From the NCBI GenBank assembly GCA_030386875.1, contig CM059564.1, forward strand, positions 71,691,436 to 71,755,435: DNA of 64,000 nucleotides. Reading direction: 5' to 3'. The stretch's first letter is position 1; every line of letters begins with the position of its first letter. The stretch is from Morinoia aosen (Eukaryota > Arthropoda > Malacostraca > Amphipoda > Talitridae). Positions 55,401 through 63,843 of the stretch are shown here, piece after piece. The notes beneath the pieces were generated by a model, which saw nothing but the letters and a program-made list of their open reading frames with translations, was not told the DNA's origin and ran no database searches. The translations under genes were made by a program, and so were the position numbers.

Positions 55401-58400
55401 TCATGTTTTTAGGCTGTATTGGTGTATTTAGGTAACATGCAGTAACCTTTGCTTTGAGTTTGATTGAAGTGACCAATTGCTGACATCTGTCTCCTAAACA
55501 GTCTTTCCAGGTAGATACAACTATTTTATTTATGGGAATCAGCTTTCCCAGGCGGAGGATACGAGTTTCTGAGCTGAAGATTAGATAGGCCTCCCTTTTG
55601 TTTGGATAGAATAATTTTTTTGGTTTAGTTCCAGACCATCTGATATCTGCTCACTGCTCTCTTTTTCTACACCTATTACTCTCTTTTTCAACTTTTATCT
55701 CGTTTTGTAAAATTTTTTTCTCCATGCTGTTTTTTATGTTTACGAAATCCTGTGTGGGAAAGCACTTCGTGTGTAGATTTACTGTTTTCTCAATTCCATC
55801 TTTACAGGGGCCTTGCTTCTTCTTTTCTTGGGAACACATTTTATGTGGTTAGGGAGGCATAAGCTAACTTATTGTTGAATCAAATCTCTATTGTTAAATA
55901 ACAGAAAATACCAGTGTTATTGTGATAGAAGTTAATCTCAGCTCCCAGGATGGGAATAATGACTGCAAAAGTGATTTCAGTGGCCCGGTATTATATGGTA
56001 GGTTGTGGTCACTTGGTAATACAAGCAAGGATTGATGAAGGTGAGGACAGTGGGATGGAAATTCGTTTGTATCCAAATAGTTTCTCGGTGTTAGAGAGGC
56101 TATCAGTGATAAATGTTAATTGACCATGGGGACATTTGAAGTACGCTTTAAAAACTGTGGACTGATAGTGCTCCAGAACAGCGAAGTATGCCTCATAGAG
56201 AGGCTCTTCCCATAGAATGACGGAGTCCTGCTGCCGATAAGAGTTTACCTCTTCCCCCATCCTTCAAAAGAATAAGCAAGTGTGACCGACCTATTTGAAT
56301 GAGTGTGATTCATCTTAAGCGTCCTCTCTATTTCATAGTGGAGGGTGACGTCCCAGCTCGTTTCAAATCTTCCTTTTTTACGTATTCTAAACTTTAAGCA
56401 CATTTTTCATGTTTATTCACTTTCAATTTGATAGTATTCTTATTAAATTCAGGTCTGCTTTGTAGAATTTGTTTCAAAATGCTTTTCAATAGCTGTTCTG
56501 TGGGATCTAAAGCTCTTTGATAAGTTAAACTCAACTCTGCGTGATTTGTGCTCGGTCATCCCTCTTGAAAGTAATAGTTTCCGTTTATAATGTAAACTCA
56601 TTCATTTTCTTTCTCTAATGTTTGTTCGACTTGTAAGTGTTGATATGTTCTATGCTACTTGGTGCAGCCGCCTGAGATACGCGTGCCGTGGTGCAGGTGC
56701 TGACGGCAGGCGTGCGCTGGCTGTCGTGTGAGAGCGACGAAAGAGAGGCGCACGCGTCGGCGGTGCTCTCACACATCCGCTTCCCCGTCCTGTCCAAGAG
56801 TGCCTTTGCTGCCGCTGTGACCAAGTGCTCGCTGCCCAGCCTTGCGGTCCGTCTCTGGTGTTTGCCTGTTGTGCGGTTTTCTTCATATCAAGGCAGTAAA
56901 ACGAGATGCAAATAAAACAATCGTTTCAAGTTGTTCGTACGTTTACAAATAGTTTCGTCAGACCCATTTCAATTTACAGCGGGAGGATAGACGATATTCG
57001 CTCGGAATTCTGTTGTAGGTATTATTGGGTTGTGCTCACATAGTTTTGTTCTTATCCAATTTTTCACTGCTTAATTTTAGTTGCATGTACAATTTTCTGA
57101 TGTCGGTCATATGTGAATTGCGCGCGTCGTTATTTGTCTCTGATTCTATACATAGCTGTAGTCATTTTCACCAGTAATTGAGAATCATCGTTACTTAATT
57201 AGTTGCGTTTTTTTTGTCAGTTATGATTTTATTATGAGGTTGATCTATTCTTAAAATTTGGCCTCAAAGTATTTATTGACGAATTCAGCTTTGTTTTCAT
57301 CGAAATTGAAACAATCGGTACATATTTTCAAGTACAAGAGCGCAGTATCCCGTAGGCTAAAAGTTATCTAATTCAGTTCTTCATTTCACTGTGTTTTTCT
57401 CACCCATGTGATCTTATTATTCAATTTTTTTACAATTATGTGAAAATTTTTGGCCAAAATTCTATTTTACCCCTGCAGTTTGATTGAAAATCAGTTTTCA
57501 TGTTGTACTCTTTGCAGCTGTGGAAAAATATAAATATTTATCTCTAATAGAAAGCAACCATTTGTTATATTCTATAATAATGTGGAATTGCTTTAGGCAA
57601 CTCTCACTATATCTTCCATTCTCGTTGGATTGTGACTCTCACGCACGAATGCATGCAGTTGCCCAGCGTCCTTGTGTGGAAAATATTCTTTAATGGATTC
57701 GCCGATTCACTCGTACGAGACACTCGAATTTGTTCTTTACTGAGGAGTTGGTCAGAACACATTGTTATGGGGGGTGCCTGGTGGGGGTTAATGAGCCTCG
57801 TTTCCTTTTAGGCTACCGCTGATCTAATCTCATTGCGTGTTGTTGGTGTGTCGCAAAAAGATATGGACTGAAATTATGCTCGTGTATATTTTGCATACAC
57901 AAAAAGTACCACTCAAATCTTATTCTCAAGTGTGCTTCTTCTCAGGCAGCGGCAACAGCCGCACAGAGCGAGCAGATGAGCAAACAAACGTCGGTCGCAC
58001 CACGGCTGAGCGCACGCAAGAAAATATATGTGATAGGCGGCGCCAAGCGAGAGCTGCTGGGGTCCTACAGACGTTCAGAAGTAGTGCTTGAGGCCGGAGT
58101 GTGTCTCGACACTTTCAGTAAGGTAACTTTTGTTCCTGCAGCTTTGGCTTCTTTACAAGGTGCTTTGGGTCTTTTCTGTGCTTGAGTGCATTATGTTAAC
58201 CAGCCCAGTACTCCGTGTATCCTAGCTCAGGGTTCGTTGACCAAGTGTTTTGCTTAGGAATGGCAAGAGATTCCTCCAATGACCATCGGACGCGTGATGC
58301 CGGGCCTGGCGGCGCTGCACGGCAAGATCTACGCTGTGGGCGGCGAGGTCGAGTCTCGCATCCTCGCCAACGGAGAGCTCTACGATCCCCTCGTGAGTTT

Positions 58401-60146
58401 TCAATTTAAATGTGGGCCTCTCAATTTATCTGTCTCGCTGGCCGTGTCTCACTGATAATACTGGGCGATGGGAACTTTATGTGTTTATGAAAATAATTGT
58501 GAATTTGGATAAAATCCTATAATTGTATTTTCTTGAGCGACTTTCTGCTACACTTTCGATTTTAGGACGTAAACTTAGAGTAGATTTAGTGTTCTGTGTA
58601 ATGAACTTGCCAGGCTGCATTAAAGTTAGGCGTTCACGAATAAGAATTACGTATGGTCCAAGCAGCTGTAAGTGGTAAAATACTCGAGTTATAAAAAATT
58701 CTAGAACATATTAAGTGATTTGTCATAAGCTTTTCTGCTTCACGAAATTGTCTGCAAGATGATGTGAAGATGGTTTAGTTTACATGGTTGAGTTATTGAA
58801 TCAGTGAAGCCTTTTAGTTCGTAATTGTTTAGGTTGAATGCCCATCAAATCAGCTATGTGCTAGCTTAGACGTCCTTCTATGCTCGTGTGTTGCACAGTG
58901 AGCGCTCTCAGAGATAATAAGTACATTCTGCGAGCTTGAAATATCATGCAAGCGTAAGAGAATATTATTTTTACTTGTTGCTGGGAGTGCGTTTCTTAGT
59001 GACACTAGCTGCTCACCGCTAACTGAGTGACTCTTCATGGTCAGTTTTTTTATTTTTTCTCGTGTGAAATTCCCCTCAGGGGGATACAACTATTGTATAT
59101 ATGGGAATTAGCACTAACAGGGTGAAAATATGTGAGGGCCCACCCTGAGAGTTAGGTAGGCCTTCTTTTTGTTAAAATAAAATATTTTTTCTATATTAAG
59201 AACCACCTTTTTCGGTTCACTGTTCACTGTTTTTCTTCAACTTTTATCTTGTTTCATGAACTTCTTTCCCAACTTACTGTTTCTATGCCCCTTCTGCATA
59301 GATCCCGCATTCCCTAATATCCGTACTAAATGGTGGGTGCCTTCCTCCTTCCTCTCTTTGATATGCTCTTTTTTGTAGCGATTAGGAAGGCTTAAACTAA
59401 CCTGTGATTTATAATCTCGTGTGAGGGAAAGAATTTTTTGGCTTACAGTTTCAGAAACTTTATTTGTCTACTTCGATATTTTATTATTTTTTTCAGATGC
59501 TCTGTGTTACATGCAAAATACTCTTCTAAAAAGTTCGGCAGTTGTTCCTTAATTTGTAATAATTTGCCTTCATTCATCATTTTGTTCTCTTCTGCTTGTT
59601 TTAAATAAATTAGCTATCCGCTTGGATTTAAAGGTCACCGTCAACTTTGTAGCTGGTGGTACACCGTGCAGTGCGTCACTGCAGCCCTAATGTGACCGGC
59701 GTGCTGCACGTGTGAGACAGTGCACCACACACGTGTGCGGCTCAATGCCACACGTGTGCAGTGCACCGCACGCGTGTGGCAGTGTGCCGCACGCGTGTGG
59801 CAGTGCGCCGCACGCGTGTGGCAGTGCGCTGCACACGTGTGGCATTGCGCCGCACACATGTGGCATTTCGCCGCACACGTGTGGCAGTGCGCTACACAAC
59901 TGGGGCAGCACGCCACGCGTGTGCGACAGCGCGCCAGCAGTGACCGCTTGCGTTGCAGGAAGACGCATGGGAGCACATCGCCCCGATGGTGGTGCCCCGG
60001 TGCGAGTTCGGGCTGTGCGCACACGAGGGGCTGCTGTACGCCTTCGGGGGGTGGGTGGGGGAGGGCGTGGGCGGCTCCATCGAGCGCTACGACAGCGCCA
60101 CCAACACGTGGGATGAAGTGGGCACCATGCTTGAGCCCAGGTTCAG
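43267..60146 (+). CDS. IPP: BTB-BACK-Kelch gene, IPP-like, eight coding exons, 3' part missing
   Basis: Exons: 43267-43465 (ATG 43280), 48621-48765, 52291-52429, 54187-54352, 56697-56846, 57946-58122, 58258-58392 and 59959-60146. All introns are GT-AG and all phases agree, giving 428 codons and two bases of the next. Residues about 38-145 are a BTB domain, about 150-250 a BACK domain, and Kelch repeats start at about 287. The GGWVGEGVGGSIERYD stretch and the DTFS and DMLQ(V)TEVV words point to IPP among Kelch proteins. The family binds actin and/or serves as a Cullin-3 substrate adaptor in the cytoplasm. IPP has six Kelch repeats; the rest must lie beyond the window or in exons I could not see. 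The IPP name is inference from remembered family sequence. Confidence 0.8.
43466..44040. other. intron 1, first part, nothing recognised
   Basis: Non-coding, AT-rich. Short frames only. Confidence 0.5.
44051..45043 (+). mobile_element. hAT-like element with zinc-finger reading frame
   Basis: A 993-bp element with perfect 16-bp inverted ends CAGGGTGCGTACAGGC and GCCTGTACGCACCCTG. GTCTGA is directly repeated on both sides (44045-44050 and 45044-45049). CAGGG ends suit hAT, though that family normally makes 8-bp duplications. The words AAGTAGTGGAATTTT appear near both ends. The centre is distinctly GC-richer and contains the frame at 44494. The transposase catalytic core is absent, so the element is non-autonomous. 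Confidence 0.85.
44494..44772 (+). CDS. BED-type zinc-finger protein fragment of hAT-like element
   Basis: 92 codons from MPGSCSFNNLWLRDKDFQQW. C33, C36, H53 and H59 form CX2CX16HX5H, like the BED-type finger found at the N-terminus of many hAT transposases. A basic stretch follows (KAQTTRLAKPKIGDFF) and a Pro/Ser/Thr-rich end. The frame is intact inside a non-autonomous element. It could be the retained first exon of a transposase, or a small DNA-binding protein able to occupy element ends. Expression is unknown. Confidence 0.65.
   Translation: MPGSCSFNNLWLRDKDFQQWIAPHPKLKTMAVCTACESEFDIANNGIAAVRSHAKGTKHAKNVKAQTTRLAKPKIGDFFVTSQPSTDPPTPA
45044..45914. other. intron 1 sequence, nothing recognised
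   Basis: Only a short unassigned frame at 45475-45720. Confidence 0.45.
45915..46020 (-). repeat. short interspersed repeat, inverted with 51027-51133
   Basis: About 106 bp matching the reverse complement of 51027-51133 at about 95% by eye, including GGGTTTTCTCCTGCCTTTTT and GACTCRGAGAAATACCGAAT. Family unknown. Confidence 0.88.
46071..46690 (+). repeat. unnamed 350-bp repeat, copy 3, interrupted
   Basis: The front part (46071-46200: AATACAACTATTGTATTCAT, GGGAATTAGCACT, GTTAGGTAGGCCTTC) and the back part (about 46598-46690: TTTTCAGCACCTACTACTTT) are separated by about 390 bp of other sequence. That insert itself contains two copies of a 95-bp segment (46202-46300 and 46447-46545, AAATTCCAAAAACTTTA...CATGCTGTGAATMCC). 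Confidence 0.8.
46720..47250 (-). pseudogene. decayed Tc1-like transposase
   Basis: On the minus strand, 46850-46700 gives WIIMQDNDPGNVSEHRKNFL and, in another frame, a degraded form of the WPSxxxDxxPIENLW block (WPSNQTDIKPIEN). These are the second and third catalytic regions of Tc1 transposases. Upstream remnants include the KKVIWT block. Many frame changes; no ends found. Confidence 0.7.
47489..47718. mobile_element. piggyBac-type MITE (copy 2)
   Basis: 230 bp bounded by TTAA at 47489-47492 and 47715-47718. The left end TTAACACGTTAACTGCGA is identical to the MITE at 666. Two palindromic words lie near the right end: ACGACCCATCGATGGGTCGT and GACCCACCGGTGGGTC. The latter is shared with copy 1. 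It lies in intron 1 of the IPP-like gene. Confidence 0.85.
47719..48620. other. end of intron 1, nothing recognised
   Basis: AT-rich, no recognisable element. It ends in an AACTCTGCAG acceptor. Confidence 0.5.
48621..48765 (+). CDS. IPP: IPP-like exon 2 (BTB core)
   Basis: Begins AHRCVLAAASPYFQAMF and ends LAALLAFVYTG, the most conserved part of BTB domains (HRxVLAAxSxYFxxMF...FxYTG). Phase 0 in, phase 1 out; donor CCG|GTGAGG. Confidence 0.95.
48766..50226. other. intron 2, first part, nothing recognised
   Basis: AT-rich non-coding DNA. Confidence 0.5.
50227..50575 (+). repeat. unnamed 350-bp repeat, copy 4 (full)
   Basis: One of the best copies. Begins GGGGGATACAACTATTGTAT, then GGGAATTAGCGCTCCCAGGG, TTAGGTAGGCTTTCTTTTTG, TTTTTCAGCACCCACTACTT, TGTGCATAGATTCCGCG, and ends AGGGAGGCTTAAACTAATTT. 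No Pol III boxes or coding frame were found, so the class is unknown. Confidence 0.9.
50583..50858 (-). pseudogene. Tc1-like transposase fragment
   Basis: The minus strand contains LDETQIKLLGCNHIPHV followed by KKSEKAHLKNTVLT. This resembles the SDETKxxLFGxN...WRKxGEAxxPKNTxPTV block around the first catalytic Asp of Tc1 transposases. Short and degraded. Confidence 0.5.
50859..50990. repeat. 22-bp tandem repeat, six copies
   Basis: The unit TGTCCTCAGTGTTATTAGCAAA is repeated six times with one T-to-A change in the fifth. Near-perfect identity implies recent expansion. It grew from the end of the Tc1-like fragment. Confidence 0.96.
51027..51133 (+). repeat. short interspersed repeat, inverted with 45915-46020
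   Basis: See the partner at 45915. The two copies lie 5 kb apart in opposite orientation. Confidence 0.88.
51134..52290. other. end of intron 2, nothing recognised
   Basis: AT-rich. A 126-codon frame at 51980-52360 runs through the exon 3 acceptor and has no domain of its own. Confidence 0.5.
52291..52429 (+). CDS. IPP: IPP-like exon 3 (end of BTB, start of BACK)
   Basis: Encodes VVEVCTSTVQDLLVAGDMLQ then VTEVVVICSNFLKKEL, then NPANAVGFYR: the BTB end and 3-box region that in family members contacts Cullin-3. Phase 1 in, phase 2 out; donor CCG|GTCAGT. Confidence 0.93.
52800..53520 (+). pseudogene. decayed IS630/Tc1-family transposase
   Basis: Pieces in order: a helix-turn-helix (CEIVRLLCVSKVTVADTVQ, then QYK..GHGHDPG), NEKLIRKQVNHNSRVYVSY, KNSSS/ITDADKRARLQQCREL with GRAATHQW, then STNEKLFTKEEV near the first catalytic block, and KTPLVFVICGVGINQ near 53370-53420. 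There are repeated frame changes and stops. It lies in intron 3 of the IPP-like gene. Confidence 0.75.
53522..53876 (+). repeat. unnamed 350-bp repeat, copy 5
   Basis: Begins CCCCTCAGGGGTTACAACAC and ends GGGGAGGCTTAAACTAACAT. Full length, moderately diverged from copy 4. Confidence 0.88.
54187..54352 (+). CDS. IPP: IPP-like exon 4 (BACK domain)
   Basis: Encodes (R)FAEAHSLNILADAVWQFIE, then NNFPEVVLEEEFLELPLPAL and LRLFQSEHLKIASELQ, the BACK helices. Phase 2 in, phase 0 out; donor CAA|GTTAGT. Confidence 0.95.
54353..55505. other. intron 4, first part, nothing recognised
   Basis: AT-rich non-coding DNA. Confidence 0.5.
55506..55885 (+). repeat. unnamed 350-bp repeat, copy 6
   Basis: The most diverged full-length copy: GATACAACTATTTTATTTAT, GGGAATCAGCTTTCCCAGG, GATTAGATAGGCCTCCC, GGGAGGCATAAGCTAACTT. 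Confidence 0.82.
55886..56696. other. end of intron 4, nothing recognised
   Basis: A minus-strand frame at 56009-56260 has no recognisable domain. Confidence 0.45.
56697..56846 (+). CDS. IPP: IPP-like exon 5 (BACK domain, second part)
   Basis: 50 codons: VLTAGVRWLSCESDEREAHA, SAVLSHIRFPVLSKSAF, AAAVTKCSLPSLA. HIRFPVL is the hallmark of the later BACK domain. Very GC-rich compared with exons 1-4. The donor GCG|GTCCGT is weak but keeps phase 0 with exon 6. Confidence 0.85.
56847..57945. other. intron 5, nothing recognised
   Basis: AT-rich, short frames only; ends in a CTTCTTCTCAG acceptor. Confidence 0.5.
57946..58122 (+). CDS. IPP: IPP-like exon 6 (linker and Kelch 1)
   Basis: 59 codons: an Ala/Gln/Ser linker (AAATAAQSEQMSKQTSV), then KKIYVIGGAKRELLGSYRR and VCLDTFSK. 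IYVIGG is the glycine-pair strand of the first Kelch blade. The linker after BACK is shorter than in vertebrate IPP. Confidence 0.85.
58258..58392 (+). CDS. IPP: IPP-like exon 7 (Kelch 2)
   Basis: 45 codons: EWQEIPPMTIGRVMPGLAAL, HGKIYAVGGEVESRILANGE, LYDPL. A canonical blade with W, PM, the GG pair and YDP. Phase 0 on both sides; donor CTC|GTGAGT. Confidence 0.95.
58393..59071. other. intron 7, first part, nothing recognised
   Basis: AT-rich non-coding DNA. Confidence 0.5.
59072..59412 (+). repeat. unnamed 350-bp repeat, copy 7
   Basis: Begins CCCCTCAGGGGGATACAACT and ends AGGAAGGCTTAAACTAACCT. Close to copy 4. Confidence 0.9.
59702..59934. repeat. 21-bp GC-rich minisatellite next to exon 8
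   Basis: About 11 imperfect units of GCACGCGTGTGGCAGTGCGCC. Alternating purine-pyrimidine words (CACGCGTGTG, CACACGTGTG) dominate. CACGTG occurs repeatedly in the outer units and CACGCGTG in the inner ones. The array ends about 25 bp before the exon 8 acceptor, so it occupies the branch-point and pyrimidine-tract region of intron 7. It is open in several frames only because stop codons are rare in it. Confidence 0.93.
59959..60146 (+). CDS. IPP: IPP-like exon 8 (Kelch 3)
   Basis: 62 codons and two bases: EDAWEHIAPMVVPRCEFGLC, AHEGLLYAFGGWVGEGVGG, SIERYDSATNTWDEVGTMLE, PRFR. GGWVGxxxGxxIERYD is the strongest pointer to IPP. The acceptor is CGTTGCAG; the donor is CAG|GTGCGT, phase 2. The next exon was not found before 64000. 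Confidence 0.93.
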
Positions 60147-60199
60147 GTGCGTTTCTTGCTGTAGGTTGTGTTGGTAGCATTTACGTTTACAGGAATACC

Positions 60200-60560
60200 A
60201 GAAACGTACACACAAGGTCCATTCAAGAACTGTTCGACCTTGATCCATTAGAAAAAGAATTGTGTGCAGGTTGCCTATTTTATTATACCATTTTCAAGTA
60301 TTCCCCTTGGGGGATTCACACAGTCCTCCCAGCGGTGCTGCCTCCGCTGGTAACGTATCTAAACTGCTGTAGAGATCTGGCGTCGCTTTTTTAATCATTT
60401 CATCCGTGGACACATAGCGCTTCTATTTCTGTTTTTTTTTACTTATGCGAAAAGCCAGAAGTCACGAGGTGCCGTTTCTGAAGAGTAGGGTAGGTTTGGA
60501 GTGTTGCTTTTAGGCTTGGGTCAGCGCATTCCACCGGCATTCGTTGCCTGACCAGATCAT
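60200..60560 (-). pseudogene. mariner-family transposase C-terminal fragment
   Basis: On the minus strand, PYSSETAPRDFWLF (around 60500-60460) corresponds to the PYSPDLAPxDFxLF block with the third catalytic aspartate, though the first Asp of the motif is lost. It is followed by KRYVSTDEMIKKA and later a degraded KGN(Y/T) end. The rest is absent. Confidence 0.65.
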
Positions 60561-62735
60561 CTGTTAAAATTGTGTGAACCTATCCAGTGTTTATTCAGTA
60601 GATAGGTGGTTTCTGTACGTTAATCTACATTTTATGAAGTTGAATTGAATTAAAAAGGTTCCTGCCTCCAGAGATTTTCGTGTCAAGCTTTAAGAGTATG
60701 AGTTTTAGAGATCCTATAAATTGTGCATGGCGTTGGCACGTTTACGTTAGCCTTTACGTCTGGGGCGTTGGCCCGTTCACGTTAGCCCTTACGTCCAACC
60801 CCTACTTCCTCTATCAAGCGACACTTTGGTAGTCCTGACCAAGTGCGTATTTCTTTGGGGTTCGTGCGAGTTGAGAGGTTACTGAATAAATTCACATAAG
60901 TACAAATGTCGGACTTCACTGATGAGTGGGGCAAATACGGAGGAGGGGAGAGAGCACGCGCGGAGCTCTTGACACACAATCCAGTGCAGTCCCAACAAAT
61001 CGTCAACCTTAGCTGTGGACCTTGAACCACGAGTTATTTTACACGCTTAATCGCGTGCTAAACAGACAACAAAACTGAAAACAAGACCCCTAGAAATTTA
61101 GTCTTCGATATCGGAGCTGGAAACCAAGGCCCTCGAAAACGGAACTGGAAACCAAAGCCCTAGAAAACGGAACTAGAGCCAACGCCCTTGAATACTGTTC
61201 CTCAAAAAAAAGGGAAAAGGGCGAATAAGGGGTGGGATATCTTTCAGCTATCGCACCGGCTTTATCCGGTGTGCCGTAGTTAATCAAAAGCGGTCGACAA
61301 GGAACTAGAGTTGGTTTTCCTCTTCACTAAATTTATGATCGACGATCATATAGCCGTAGTTTTTGTGCAGCCTGCCCGAAGCGGAGGTTCGAGCCAGTGG
61401 TCTGCTCTTTATTGGACCCTCGTAAAATTCGGTCTATCCTCTGGCACTCGATCATAAACCTATACCCAGCTAAGACCAATGTTTCCAGTGTCCATTAGAC
61501 ACACCTGATTCATTTTAGATACACCCAATTTAAGCCTCTTGCCAGCGTGCGACAGGCACGGAATAAAAACATTTTATTCAATTCCATCCTATTTCTCTAA
61601 GAATATCTTCTAAGGCTATGCCTTAGTCTTCCATCACTATTCGATGAACATTTGCGCTGAATTCTTCATTCCTGCTTGTACACGGCCAGACAGACCATGG
61701 ATTTCTTTCGGCTGAGATTATTTGTACTCTAAATGGTTAGGGTTTCCATGGTTTCGTTGCCAAAGGATTGCTGAATCTTCTAAGAGGCTTGCTCTAACGT
61801 ATCACCAAGCTGCTGGCAGAACTTTGCAGTACTGCTGCTCGATGTGCTACGAAATTCACGTGAGGATGATCATCCGTCAAGCGTACACAAAATGTCTGCA
61901 CTCGAGCCTTCACAGGGGAACTGGCGCGCACGCCAACTGTCGAAATTTTCACGCGTGTCAGAAAATGTGCCGTCGACCAACACGTAGGATTACGGAATGA
62001 GAATTTAATTCTTTCTTTATAGACTAAGGTCATGCATTCTATTTTTATTAATGGACCTCGTAGTGTTTTTGAGAAAACTAAAACGAATTCTTTTTTAATG
62101 GCTCTACTTAATGCCCCACAAACCTAGTATATTCATGTGCAACATTCATGCCGTTTCTATATCGTAATCATTCTGTGAATCGAATTTTTTATATACTGTG
62201 TTGTTCTAATAATTTTCCCAGGGTGTATTTTTATTCTTGATTGTTCACTTCCACTCTATTAATGGTTATTTTATTGGGTCGATTGAGCAAGATGAAGTTA
62301 TTGAAAAGATATGTTTTTCCTAGTTTTCGATTCAATTCATTTGCAGTGCTTGAGAGCGTAAATTCTGAAGCATATTTCAAGTTCGAATTGCTTAGTGTAT
62401 CACTTTAAATATTTCAAGGTATCCATTTTTCTATTTTTTATTTTAACAAACTGGCAAGTTTTATAAAACGTCTCTTCGTGTTTACTATAGAGAATAGGGA
62501 ACAATCAATATCTTATTATCAATATTCTTTTGAAAAGAGATCTAGTCGGTATCTGCTAAGAACATCATAGTAAAATGTTTTTAAAAGTATTGAATATTCC
62601 TGACTTTGTAAAGCTCTCGTGATAAGAATGTTCTTCTAGACAATAGTGGAAATTTCTTTCCTCGTAACTAATTATTTTCAGTTATACTTTCTGATTAACC
62701 CTCTTGAGGGTAATGATTCTTAATATTCGTACGGT
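60561..62735. other. presumed intron 8; small repeats only
   Basis: Three imperfect 28-bp units (GGAACTGGAAACCAAAGCCC) lie at about 61108-61195. No Kelch exon was found. Frames at 61090-61287 and 61722-62033 are unrecognised. Confidence 0.5.
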
Positions 62736-63060
62736 TGCCCCCTCAGGGGGGGATAACTATTGTACCAATGGGAATTAGTGCTCCTCGGGGGTAAATGTGA
62801 GGTCCCGAGCTAAAGGTTAAGGCCTTCCTTTCCTTGAAATAGAATAGTTTTTTACAGGCCACCTTTGTTCGGTTCACTACTTTCCGGTTTTTCAGTACCT
62901 ATTACTTTAATCTTCAACTTTTATCGTGTTTCATTTAATTTTTTCTTCATTTGACTTTGTGCTTAGTTTTTGCATTCCCTTGAGCCCGTACTACATGGTG
63001 CCTTTCTCTCTTTGAAACGCCTACGTAGCGGTTAAGGAGGCTGAAGCTAACATCTAATTT
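62736..63060 (+). repeat. unnamed 350-bp repeat, copy 8
   Basis: Begins CCCCCTCAGGGGGGGATAAC and ends AAGGAGGCTGAAGCTAACAT. Diverged but full length. Confidence 0.85.
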
Positions 63061-63843
63061 AATTTTCGTAGGGGTTGTCTGTTCCATAACCGCGCAATGA
63101 GTAATTTCTGAGTAAACCTGGTTTAATTTTGGGTATTTTTACCTAATCTTCTGTACTCGCTTGCCATCAGATTTTGATTGATGAAATTGAGTTAAAATAA
63201 AGACTGCAGTATAAGGGTCTCAGAAGTTACTCTTTCTGACTCTAGTTTTGTGATAGGTGGCAATAATATAATATAATAGTACGTACATTAGAAGCTCTCA
63301 TTCCACTCTTATAGTTCAAGGGTCGTAGCTTATACTTAATAGCCAAAGTTTATTTTTGAGGCGTAAAAATTTAATACATTCTTTTTTATGTATTCAATGT
63401 ATACAAGGCCTCTCAAGAATATCTAGCTGAAATTTCTCTAGAATTCCTTAAGCTCCAATTCATGTTTCCGTTTGTAATTTTTCCAATTTTGCTGATATTT
63501 TTTCCAAACTCAATTTCCAATTCATGTTTCCCCATGTTCCACTTATAAATTCTTAAAATTCCATTGCACAAAATTTTGAAAATTCTGTGTTTTTGATTAT
63601 TTTTTATACACGTCAATCTCTGCTGATGATCTATCTTTTGAAGTACATTTTATCATTCTTTTGCTTCAGCAAACTAAATTAAATTTTGTGGTGGGATCCC
63701 ATTTAACCGTTCTTAACCGTTTTACCTTTCTCGCGTACGTTTTACCTTTCTCCCATAGTAAAAAATAAAATTTTAGGCATTTATTTGAATAAACATTTTG
63801 AATGAATTCCGACATCTACTGACACCGGTAATAATTTGTTCGT
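63061..63843. other. non-coding DNA, nothing recognised
   Basis: AT-rich; a minus-strand frame at 63413-63616 is low complexity (repeated NISKIG/NGNMNWSL words) and not a known protein. Confidence 0.45.

Noticed and set aside
59720..60394. 224-codon plus-strand frame over the minisatellite and exon 8
   Set aside because: It reads exon 8 in the wrong frame and depends on the GC-rich tandem repeat; the Kelch frame is clear and has splice sites.
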